Of a stretch of 64,000 nt of DNA, positions 51,028-62,450 are shown piece after piece; position 1 is the stretch's first letter, and every line of letters starts with the position of its first letter. Origin of the DNA: Paraphysoderma sedebokerense (taxonomy: Eukaryota > Blastocladiomycota > Physodermatomycetes > Physodermatales > Physodermataceae); assembly GCA_025602915.1 (NCBI GenBank), contig JAHLJZ010000011.1:310001-374000 (forward strand), given 5' to 3'. The notes under the pieces are model-generated. The model had not been told where the DNA came from. It saw only the letters and a program-made list of their open reading frames with translations, and searched no databases. The position numbers were made by a program, and so were the translations under genes.

Positions 51028-51915
51028 ATGTTCAGGAAGATGACAGCAGTTGTCAGCAAAACAAGGTTTCTCTGCATGAGCGACACCCACAATATGACCC
51101 ATAAGTTACCCTACTTACTACCTCAGGCGGACGTATTTCTACATGGTGGCGACTTTTCGAAAACAGGAACACCAGAACAGGTTCAGGAGTTTGTAGCATT
51201 CCTTCGTGCATTGCCATATTCACTCAAAATTGTCATTGCCGGAAATCATGAACTTACCTTCGACGAGGCCTCGTACAATGCCAAGAATTGGCAGAGATTC
51301 CATCCTCAGAAACACAACACGGTTGAAACCAAGCGACTTCTCACTTCGCTACGCTCCGAAGGAATAATATACCTCGAAGACGAATCGTATGTACATCCAG
51401 AAAAGAAATGGAAAGTATATGGTAGTCCCTGGCAACCAGAGTTTTGGGATTGGGGATTTAACCTCCCTCGTGGTCAACCTCTGAAGGAAGTCTGGGACAA
51501 GATTCCAATCGATACGAATATTTTAATTACACATGGACCGCCACACAATATACTTGATGCAACATCCACTGGACAGAATGTAGGTTGCGAAGAATTGCGC
51601 AAAAGGATGGATCAATTAGATCATACGGTTTTGCATCTCTTCGGGCACATACATGAAGCCTATGGGGTTAAAAGCGTGGGCAGCAAACTCTATGTGAATG
51701 CCAGTACAGTCGATCTAAACTACAAGCCGATACATGAACCGATATTAGTTGACGTTTGGAATGATGGAAAGAAATGGGTCGCCGAGCGGGTACAATGGCA
51801 ATTTGAGAGAGTGGTCGCCGAAGCGGTGGCCACGGTAGGTTCTGGTGAAGATAAAGATATCAAGGCATCTTCTCATAAAGGAAAAGGTCATAGGAAGGAC
51901 TGCATTCCGCAGTAA
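51028..51915 (+). CDS. MPPED/UPF0046-type metallophosphoesterase
   Basis: Single exon of 295 residues. A second ATG at 51040 is equally possible. The calcineurin-like metal sites are all visible: LCMSDTHNM (D-x-H), HGGDFSKTG (GD), IAGNHELTFDE (GNHE), LITHGPPHNILD and LFGHIHEAYGV (GHxH). The THGPP and HIHE-YG forms match the animal MPPED1/2 and fungal UPF0046 proteins. These bind two metals and may hydrolyse cyclic nucleotides or phosphoesters. The C-terminus is Lys/Gly-rich. The physiological substrate in fungi is unknown. Confidence 0.88.
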   Translation: MFRKMTAVVSKTRFLCMSDTHNMTHKLPYLLPQADVFLHGGDFSKTGTPEQVQEFVAFLRALPYSLKIVIAGNHELTFDEASYNAKNWQRFHPQKHNTVETKRLLTSLRSEGIIYLEDESYVHPEKKWKVYGSPWQPEFWDWGFNLPRGQPLKEVWDKIPIDTNILITHGPPHNILDATSTGQNVGCEELRKRMDQLDHTVLHLFGHIHEAYGVKSVGSKLYVNASTVDLNYKPIHEPILVDVWNDGKKWVAERVQWQFERVVAEAVATVGSGEDKDIKASSHKGKGHRKDCIPQ

Positions 51916-52252
51916 TAGAGGGATGAATAATTCAGAAGTGCTCTAATGAAAATCTGTTCGAAACCATTTCCCTAGATGGAAGATTGTGTCCTGCCGATAA
52001 GGATACCTTTTCCTGAAAGATGCTAGCAACAACCCAATTTACAATAACTGCTCACTGATTTGTAAAATATTTACTGATAAAAGGTAACCGGCTCAGTAGT
52101 AATAATAAATCTAAAACCCTGATCGGAGAAGCGGAGACATTGTGTGCATTGAAGTCGAGATTGGAGTACGAATTTTGTAACCCGGAATTGAAGAAGCATC
52201 CCAGATTATACGTACAATATATCACTCCGACTTGTATTTATATACATTCAAG
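51916..52252. other. Intergenic region, promoter of the synaptojanin-like gene
   Basis: Short spacer. The frame that opens at 52140 is not the gene's frame. Nothing further was recognised. Confidence 0.45.
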
Positions 52253-55200
52253 ATGCACAGCGTCCTCCTTGTCAAGTCGAATCCACGAACACTTTTACTG
52301 TATCCGTCAAAGACTGCCGACGCAAAGGAAAAACCATGTCTCGTCATCCAACATCTCAATCAACCGACTAACGCCTCTACAACGGCGAATGACCTAAAAG
52401 TTTCGGCCAGGTTTCAGCCTGCTGGTTCAATAGATGTTCAATCATACAGTTTGGTGACTCCAAGGCCGGTGTATGGCTGTATTGGCTTAATTAATGTTGG
52501 GAATGGTTGGTTTCTCCATCTTCGACGTTCCAAGTAGGCTAGACAGTGATCGGAATAGTTTGGCAGGACAGGAGCAATTCGTGTTTACATAGAAGCAAAT
52601 AATCTATTTCTTTTGGGAGTGGAAAAGTATTTCTAAGCTGCTTAAGCAAGGAAAGCGTGCGAAGTGTCTGAATGATTTCCTAACTCATTCTATTCTAGAT
52701 GTGTTCCTTGGAATTATAACGGATGTGCAACTCCAAGATGAACTAGAAGGATCACCTATTTATCTTATCACAGGAGTGGCATTGTATGCATGTTTCTATC
52801 TATTAGCTACTTTTATTCATTTGCATTCTAGCGGTTTTTCCGCTGATAAGCATTAACATTCATTCGCCACTGAACACGAACGTGTTGTCTAACCAATGTA
52901 ACTCTCTTACCATACAATGGCCTCTTCCATCCACAGTTTCTCATTGACGACTGATCGATATGATTTAATTTCAGTTCCAGAACCAGCAAAGTCAAAGGCA
53001 CCGGAAGAATATCTGGAAGATCTCCTTCAATCCGAAAATGAAGTCATCGTGCACCCCTGTACCCGACTTCAGAAATTTCTATCATCTGGGACATTCTACT
53101 TTAGTTCTGGAGGTTCCGGATTTGATTTAAGTAGATGTGCACAGAGTCGCTACGCCCCTGAATCTGAGTCCACAGATACCACTTCGGGGGTGATAGATGC
53201 AAGTTGGACGTGGGATAAGCAGTACATCTGGAACTATAAGATGCTGAAAGAATTAATTAAGCTGAAAAGTACTGCAGCAGAGGTGGCTGACATGGATATG
53301 GATGGAGTTTTGGTGAGTGATTTATGCGTTTTGCAATTTGCATGACTGCTTGTGAGAACTCATCCTTATCCTGACTCGTTTTTCAGGTACCTTTTATTCA
53401 AGGATACGTCGGTATAAACAAGTACCCCGTCAGCAACGGAGCAATTATGCTTGCCGTTATATCCAGAGTGAATCATAAGAGAGCAGGTTTGTCGTGCCTC
53501 TTAAACTCTTCACGACCTTCTACACCAGTTGACGATCTACTCAGGAACGAGATATCTCACTCGTGGAATTGATGATTTCGGTCATGTTGCCAACTTTGTG
53601 GAAACGGAAATGCTGCTATACTTCCGAAATTATTGCTTTTCCTATGTTCAAACCCGAGGTAGCGTTCCTGTGTTCTGGGAACAGCCAGGAATTCAAATGA
53701 TGGGACATAAGATCCAAATATCCAGGTAAAATTTGGAATCGCTTTCAGAGTTTAACTCTCCATTTACAAATTTGTTGCAGAGGCCCGGAGGCAACACGAC
53801 CTGCCTTCGAACGCCACTTTAAAGAAGCCTTTAAACGTTATGGGCATGTCCATGCCGTTAATTTGCTAAGGTAATGTTTTCCTTAGCCAATTCCTCGGTT
53901 ACAGTAATGTTGAGTATTTCGTTGTAGCCAAGATGCCCCGGGAGAAAGCACTCTTGCCATCGAATACCGACAACATGTTGCATTTCTAAACAATCCGTCT
54001 CAATTGAGTTTTATCGATTTCGATTTTCACGCCGAATGCAAAGGAACAAATTATGCACCATTACAGGTTCTGATAGCTAGATTGAGGAACCAAATGGAAC
54101 AATACGGGTACTTTTTGGTTGATACCGAGACATCAGAAATTGTCATGACGCAGCGAGGAGTTTTCAGGTGCGTTGCATCAGAAGTTAACGGCGTACGGAA
54201 ACTGAAAGCAAATATTAACATAGCCATATTATGCATTTGCCGCTAAACAGAACGAATTGCTTGGACTGTTTAGACCGGTAAGTGACTGGGTCCATCTATC
54301 CTTCTGGCTTGAATGATGCCACTTAACAATTTTTAATATTTTTAGCACCAACGTTGTTCAGGGTTTGCTCGCCGAGAAGCAATTGAAATTTTTAGAATCC
54401 ATGGATGATAAGTTGAAATATCTATTCCTGTCTGAAGGCTTTCAACTTGGATTTAAAGATATTTGGGCTGACAATGGTAAGCCGCTTTGCCGTGGAATGA
54501 AATAGTTGTCGGTTGTAATTAACATCAATGCTGCAGGCGACTACTTATCACGTATTTATGCTGGTACCGGAGCCTTGAAATCCGGATTTACCAGATCTGG
54601 CAAACGAACAATTGCAGGTAATTTAAGATTCTTCCAATTAGTTTTGAACTGAAGATCCTTACAATTTCATCGTTACCTCCCTCCCGGCTCCCTCGTCCTA
54701 TTTTCGGCGCGTGAAAAAACTAAGGTTTGCTTGACGACACCGCTAAATCGGTCAACAGATTCGTCAAAAATAATTTTCAAGATAAAACTCGCCTCGAAAT
54801 AATTGATACCTTACTTTGCAAAGCCCAAAATCAGCAAGAAATTTCTATTTATGACCCCGTTACTGAAGAAGTAAACCGTGAAATGAAGGCTCGAAGCAGT
54901 GAGTTCACGAGCGAAAAACGAATCCTAGTTCATGTAGGAAGCTATAACGTTAATGGGAAATTGCCAGAAGAAGACATTACTAGTTGGCTGAGTTGGAGCG
55001 GCGGTTTGTCAAATCACTTGACTGTTCCAATTCCGGCTTTTGAACTCATCCTTATCTCATATTAACTTCAGAATCCCGACAACCTGATGTATACGCCATC
55101 GGTTTCCAAGAAATTGTTGAATTAACACCTGGGCAGGTGAGCATCTGTTCTTATCATTCTTTAGTCGCTCGCATAGTTTTTATTGATCACAAAATCTGGT

Positions 55201-57434
55201 TGTCTCTTAAAGATTGTTGCCGCTGATCCAGCCAAACGACAGCAATGGGAGAATGGTATATTTCCGATTTCGTAATAATTTCGCCTGATTTTACATTTAA
55301 TTTCTCGGCGTTCGTCACTACATATCTTCTAGTGCTCATCAAAACCGTTAATCGATTGACAAAGCAGCAGTATGTAACCGTCAAAACTGGCCAACTTGTT
55401 GGTGCTGCCATCATTATCCTTGTAAAAGCAGACCTTACACCATACATTCGTCACGTGGAAATGAATGTAACTAAAACTGGGCTGAGGGGAATGGCAGGAA
55501 ATAAAGGCGGAATCAGTGTTAGAATGGATATTTGGGATAGTTCTTTTTGCTTCGTTACTGCTCATTTGGCTGCTGGTCTGTCGCTTTCCCAATCACTCTT
55601 AACCGATTTCTTATTGCTTTCCTGCCCAATTCTGATGTAATGACTCTTTTTCTCAGGCCAAAGCAATGTCGATGAACGAAACCGTGATTACCAAACTATT
55701 ACGACTGGCACCTTGTTTTCCAGAGGCAAGAAGATAAAGGATCATGAGTACGCGTCCTTTTTCGGGAACGACTGTCAATTGGTCCCACTAACCATCTCAA
55801 AGGAATATATTTTGGTTAGGAGACTTTAATTATAGGATCTCTATGGAAAACGAGCAATGTCGTGCATTGATCGGAAGAAAGGATTGGAATGGGCTATTTA
55901 TGAGTGATCAAGTTTGTAATATTCGCGATTTTTATAGTGATATATTATTGACTTGTAATTTTTACAGCTTAATCACCAAATGAGACAAGGCGCAGTATTT
56001 AAGAATTTTAAAGAAGGTGTCTTGTCATTCCCTCCAACTTACAAGTATGACAATGGAACGGATATATACGATACAAGGTACGTAGTGTGTTAGATTTTAA
56101 CTCTGCATTGTGTATTCGCTGTCTGGTATTAGCTGACATTGCCACATTTCAAGTGAAAAAAATCGGATTCCGGCTTGGTGCGATAGAGTATTATATTGCG
56201 GCCAGAAGGTGCAGCATGAACTGGTTGTCTGACACCCTTGACTCTATATTAACTTCAACTTTCACTTTGTGTACAACGCCGAAAATTAGATCCAATTATT
56301 AAACTACGGCAGAGCTGAACTTAAAGTGTCTGATCACAAACCAGGTATGCTGTTTTTCGAAGTATTTGTTTGTTTTCATCGATTAAATATCATTTTTTCC
56401 GTTCATTTTTATTTTCTTAGTGAAAGCTACTTTTGAAGTCAGTGTTTCAGTGATTGATCATGTCAAGAAAAGCACCATATATCAGGGTATTTATCGCTCA
56501 AAAACGACTGGGTTGTCTAAGGCAGCAGCAAGTACTACGAGTAATTCTGCTCCTTATAATCCATTCGAATCACCGTCCAAAAATGCGGTGAAAGAATCTC
56601 TTTTAATTGATTTTGAAGGTACATTTTCGTCTCAACTTCCGCGGAATTTTTCAGTTTTGCTGTTACAATATATTATTGTCTCTGTTTATTCTACTGGTCC
56701 ATTCCATTTTGTTATTGATTCAATTATTTCTTATAACGTTTTCACATAATCTAGATTCTTCTACTTTGCCTCCACCATCGAGCGATACTCAGAAGTGGTG
56801 GTATGGGCCGGAGCGCAGTAATGGATTCAGTACATCTTCCAACGTACAACCTGTGACTTCTACCTTTGTTCAATCTACAACATCCGGGTCAAATCCGCCT
56901 GTCCTGCCACCTCGTCAAAATCGAACTATATCTTCCTCATCTGAAGATCCGTTTTCCGCATCAGCTACTGTCACTTCGTCTGTCCGTTCTATGTCACTTA
57001 CCTCAAATACAAATTCGAATTCCAATAATTCTTCGTTCAAAGCTGTCTCTTCGGGCTCCCTAGCCGCACAATCCTCCTCTTCGATATCTTCTGCCTCCAC
57101 CTCGTCCAAAGCTCCTCCACCGATTCCCCCACGTACGTATAACTCTACCTCTGGATCTGCCTCGAGCCTCAATTCAGCCCCTCAGCTCGATCCATTCGGA
57201 TTTCCTATCTCATCTTCCTCAAATCCTACGTCAACCGTCCCTCGTAGCTTTTTGACTCAAAATCAACCCAAAGTTGGAGCTGATCCTTTTATGTCAAATG
57301 CCAACGGATTTGGCGATTCTAATAATTTTGGCAGTGCAAATATGAAAGTCAGTCAACAAGGACAACAGCAAATGGTTAATGAAAATGTACAGGCAGGTGG
57401 AAACAATAGTAGTAATCTGAGCTTATTGGACTGA
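52253..57434 (+). CDS. Synaptojanin-like inositol polyphosphate phosphatase (SAC1 + 5-phosphatase)
   Basis: About 15-20 exons beginning MHSVLLVKSNPRTLLLYPSK. The SAC1 domain ends in the catalytic RTNCLDCLDRTN (C-x5-R-T), formed across introns at about 54174-54246 and 54282-54346. The 5-phosphatase domain shows VYAIGFQEIVELTPGQ, GNKGGISVRM, AHLAAG, DERNRDYQTI, FWLGDFNYRI, RIPAWCDRVLY and VSDHKP. The Ser/Pro-rich tail has an NPF (56558-56566), DPF-type motifs and two proline-rich SH3-type ligands (PVLPPRQNR, PPPIPPRT). These match the endocytic adaptor-binding tail of synaptojanin. It removes PtdIns(4,5)P2 from endocytic vesicles and acts at the plasma membrane/early endosome. Confidence 0.92.
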
Positions 57435-58176
57435 GATCACTTGTTTATTGAATCAGCGAAACCCTAAAAATGGTTTAGGACGATATTATGTTTCTATACT
57501 GTCAATATTTAATTTATAATTGGTTTCTACCTGAAAATAAAGACATGTTAACCAGAACCGCCGACGGTTGAGCTTGGATTCACAGATACTGTATCGTCCG
57601 CAAACTCCGTCCTGGATCTTGGCCGCCGCCAGTAGTCAAGTGCCTACTTTTGCAAGCTTAAATGGCATGTTGCTATCCATGAAAACAGGCCCTTCGATCC
57701 AGGATGCGGATTATTGATGGCAATGAATGGCAAAGCTTAATAGCATAAATTTAACATTTCTTTAAATCGATACAAAGGAGAAAGTTATAGACCGAACCGT
57801 CTTACAAATATTCAAAAGATAGTGATGAAAAAGACCAATTATCCAAGGCATTAATCTATATAATTCTATCCACCAAAATTGCAAAAGTCACTACGGTAAG
57901 ATACAAAGGTTCTTGCAAAATGAAAAGGAAGCTACATTGAGAGCTATACACAAAATAAATTATTCATTCGGTATTATAATAGTATGTGTCGTGTTCGTGT
58001 AATGCGACAACGCAAAGAAAAAGAAAAGAATAAAAAAGGTATCACGACTGAACCGATGATTTGAATTACGCAAATTATGTTCGCAATAATATCAATTGGA
58101 AAAGGTAGTGACTAAATTAAATAAGCTTAAATAAACGTTTCTTCCACCCTCATAAAACGAAAGTAATGCCTGATGT
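57435..58176. other. Convergent 3' intergenic region
   Basis: A 742-base spacer, AT-rich toward the right. No gene was recognised. Confidence 0.5.
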
Positions 58177-61100
58177 TCATACTCCAAAACGGAAAGCCGC
58201 AAGAGGGGAATCTCCCTCGGCTTCTTCAAGCTCGGTGATTGGTTCTAATAGTGATCCGATCTTCATTGCACCTCTGGATTTATCACCAATCACACCACAA
58301 CCTCTTTTTCCGTGAATTCCTTCATTCATCTTATTAGATGACGATGGTGAAGTAACAATAGAGGGATTAAGATTCGAGAGTGATAATGACAATTTCAATC
58401 CGGTCTCTTCACTGCCACCGCTTTCAAGTTTCACTTGTTCTCCCAGATCCCAATTAGGTTCGTTTTTGAGAGTTCCGTTTAAGTTTCCCTTCCCACCTTG
58501 AGTTTGAAGAGAGCTTTGTTCTTCTTTTCCGATTATCTGAACAACATGTGTCACGGAATCATGATCATCCATCACAGTTTCGATTTTGACTTCTTCCTCT
58601 TTTGACTTCGTTTCATGAGGAGAACTAAGTGCATCTTCTGGATCGGTCATTTCCGAATCGTCATCTAACTGATGTCGATCATGCATATCTTCATCGTCAT
58701 CACTGGTCTCATTTGAATCGTAATATTGTCCCCTTGCATCAGCTTCGGCGAGAATATTATACTCGTCTTCGATATATTTATCGAACTCGCTAATGGGACC
58801 GACAATGGTAGATGTCAATAATGGTAGACATTGGTATGGTCAGATACCGGACAATATACTAACCTCAATTCCTTCTTGGGTTCATCTGTGTCTTCGATTA
58901 CTCCATACAACTCTTTCCTCTGCCTATGCAATTCCTGTTGAGCCTTCTGTTGTTGAGCGATTTGGTGACGGTGTTCATAATCAGCGAAACGTCGATAATT
59001 TAGGAAGCAATTTAGGAATGCATGTGAAAGTTTAGCGTTTTTGAGATCCCGCATTGTAATGAGACCATTAAAATTTGGAGTCAGGAGATCGGCCCTGCAT
59101 ATTAGAGAAGAGTTAAAAAGTTAAGTCAAGTGTTCATCAATAGGCCAGACACAATTAAGGACGTACATTTCACAAAATGAGTCAATCCATTTATACTCTT
59201 CCATAATTGGCACTCGATTGATCTTTTTTAATTGCTCTTGGTAGAATTGCTCCAGTTCAAATACTGTCAATATTGAATCTCCGTCGATGTCGAGGATGCG
59301 AAACCAATATTCAATGGCAGTAGGCGATGATTTGTCCACTTCCGAAATGAAGAACCCTAATGTGGGGCATTATTACTTAACTCAGTACGACTTCAAAATG
59401 GACAGCGAAAAGTAAAGAAAAGCATACAAATAAACTCCCGATACCCCATGACACCCGACCCGTCCCTCTGTCCATTAGTTTCTGCTCTGGATTCAGCATT
59501 CGTTCGTCCCAATCCATAACCGTCAACCACGCGGTTAATTACTTTCCAACTTAAAACTCCGTGTTCGTATCTCCTCAGATCTTTGGATGAAATGAGACCG
59601 TCTTTATCCAGATCAAGCTCAATGAATTTACAATAAATAACGTAAAAATAGTTGTATGAAAAAATTGTATTATTCTTCGAGTAGTGGAACCAGGGCATAG
59701 AAAAACAGCGAAATGATAGTTAAATCAATTAATATGTCAACTGGACACAGGGAAATGAAAATCAGATCACGAACAATGTTGATTTGGTTGGTATCTTCCA
59801 CAGTCTTCAGGTCCTCTAAAAACCCAGATTTTCGAAATTGACCTAAACTCATCTTGCACTTGTAGTTGTTATTTCTGTAAAAAAACCGTGCCAGTACAGT
59901 CTCGGCTAAATATGAAGGAAATTAGTCACGAAACCAAAAAAAAATATTTAATATTAGCAGACGAACGATACTAACCGTATCGTTGCTGAAATTCGACGTG
60001 ATTGTTTATACATTTCAATCCGACGTGATTCTCCAGCACATCTATGAGGGGGAGCGATATGATTAGAAGGTACTGGACAGCGTCATTTATGAGTAAGGCA
60101 AACCTTCTAAAATCCCGAGCAAGTCATCATATTCAACAACTCCACTTCCTGGACCGTTACGCTTAAGAAGGCCGAAAAGAAGGGAATACTCCTCATGATA
60201 ATTCCGAGTCAAAACTTTCCATGCTCTGAGATGAGCGAAGAAGGTAAGTTTCACAGAAAAATTACGGAAGGAGTATAGAAAGAACGAATACTTTGTGAAC
60301 ATCCCCAAAGTGACTTTCAAGTCTTGGTATTTGACATTCTCTTTAGTGGGCTTACCACTTTTCTCCGCACCGTACAAGGCGCCGCAAATATTGATGATCT
60401 TCCTCATCAGTACACCGGTGCAGAATCCGGGTAAACCGCACTTAACAGTGACTTTAACGAATTCGTTAGGTGATAGAATGTCATTGTGGGCATTGAAAAC
60501 CGGTCGGACGGTAGACTAAGCATGTAACGAAGCAATTATAAGATTAATGGAACATTCGACCAGAGTTAAAAGTTCGGGCGTCAAAACGTACCACAACATC
60601 GGCGTAAAACTTGCGCTCGTTTTCTCGTGGTTTACCGAAGGGGAAATAGAACTGAGGTATAACTGGAGATATCCTTTTTACCTACAAACGCAATTTGCCA
60701 ATTCGACGTCATTAATGTTTAAGATTAAAAGTAGGCACGCAGTAAAAATGCTATACCTGTCCTGATTTCTCTCCATTCTCAGTATCCAACTTGAACTCGG
60801 CCAGCTTCTTAATTGAATGATCAACTTCAGAACTGCTATTGAATAATATACCTGAGTCAATCGCAGCTGAAGTTGATTGATTTGGATTTTCAATAAGTGA
60901 ATGGTTGGGGTGCAAATAAATCACGTCAGGATCGACTTGCATTGGGTCGTTGGTTGGTTTGGTCATTATGTGACCAGCAGTTGTCGAGATGGTATTGACT
61001 AATTTAGACTTTTCATGCGACTCGTCTGTTATCTGGTCTTCCATGATGGGGTCGGTATCATTGGTAGCCAGCACTGATGCAATATTTGAGGCGGCATCTG

Positions 61101-61963
61101 AGGTTGGTTGAAACTCCAGGTTCTCCAGTGAACCGGAGGCACTTGAAGCAAGGTTGGAAGTCGGAGACGACTCGGCCAACGGAGCAAGGGATGAATTAGA
61201 GATTTGAATGTTTGAATTGTAGCTGGAAGATAACTGCACAAGGTCAGGTGATGTCAAAGAAATGGATAGACCCAGGTTTTGAGGGTTTGAAACGGATGTG
61301 CTTGATACTGTCATGGACGAATGAGCTATCCAAAAGGAGGCGAAATTAGGAATACGTAAAAAATATCGAATGTGTGGATCGAATTAAAGTAAATTGAAGA
61401 ATTTCGTACTAACCTTTACCACCAGATGTATGCATCTTTTCGTCGCCATCTTTTAGCTGGCATGTCGAGGGATGATCGGCTCCTCTCCCAGACGAAGAGA
61501 TGCCGTCGCTATTATCATGAATTCTACCATCTACTGTAAACTCCATACTGCAATATGTATTCTTTAAATTCTGTAACTCTATGGAATTGTTAGATTCAAG
61601 CATATCACTATCTCCTTCACCGCGATTCTTTCCTTTGTAAATCCGATTTTTACTTTGCGACTTGCTTCGCTTCTTATCTGCTATATCAGGGACTTCTGAT
61701 ACGGTGTTTGAGGGATTGATAAGATTGTTATGATGTTGAGTTCCTTTCAATCTTGATCTCAGATTAAGAGAGCCCAGTAATTTCGAATGAGGGTAGAGGT
61801 ACTTTGAAAGGAAGGAGGCAGAGGATGAGAGCGAGGATATTGCGCCTTGATGAGAAATTAGGTATGAATGGCTAGCTATAGACGGAGACTTGGGTGCTTC
61901 AATACTCTCCTTCTCTGCATTTGAAGATGAGAGTGAATCGGGGATGTCGGAGGCAGAGATCAT
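58177..61963 (-). CDS. PP2A regulatory subunit B'' (PPP2R3-like)
   Basis: About ten exons. The N-terminal part, from ATG 61963 to about 60770, is low-complexity (Ser/Asn-rich) and holds no recognised domain. The conserved core begins with FYFPFGKPRENERKFY, then RPVFNAHNDILSPNEFVKV, MRKIINICGALYGAEKSGKP, FAHLRAWKVLTRNYHEEYSL and RFFYRNNNYKCKMSLGQFRK. An EF-hand-like loop reads DLDKDGLISSKDLRRYEHG and a second DIDGDSILTVFELEQF. They are followed by DYEHRHQIAQQQKAQQE and EDEYNILAEADARG. This order is that of PP2A B'' subunits, which bind Ca2+ and direct PP2A to substrates. The C-terminus is acidic. Splicing at the N-terminal exon joins is provisional. Confidence 0.88.
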
Positions 61964-62450
61964 CTCGTCGGAAGGGAGTCGCGGGAAAGGGAACGAGCAC
62001 TGAAGGGAGACGGCCGGGAATTCGTAGATATCTTCTCCCTGACGCTTTTGGGGTAATTCTGATGAAAACTCTATCTACCTGATGGAGATGCCGCAGAATA
62101 ATTGTCAAAAGAAGAAGAAATCATTCAATCTGGGTATTTTCTCCCGCTGCTACAGAAGCATTCACCATGGGAATTGTGCGGTGTGTGAGAGACAAAGTGA
62201 ACAATCGAGCTTTGACGATGGAATTTTGGCAGACAATCCTCGAGCTCAATCTATCCTCTTATCTGTCCTTTCTTCATTTAATTGAACATAGCTGAAGAGA
62301 TCAGCTTATATATGTATATACTCTCAATCGTCCAGGTAATATATATATTAAACATCCTCCATAAAAGATACGGTGTTGTTACTACGGATGAGCAAATCAA
62401 ACTTTTTTCTCTCGGCCCAGAATAATATCACAGCACATAACACTTTAACT
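61964..62450. other. Spacer upstream of PP2A B''
   Basis: A probable promoter region of the PP2A B'' gene and terminator region of the O-methyltransferase copy 2. No gene was recognised. Confidence 0.45.
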
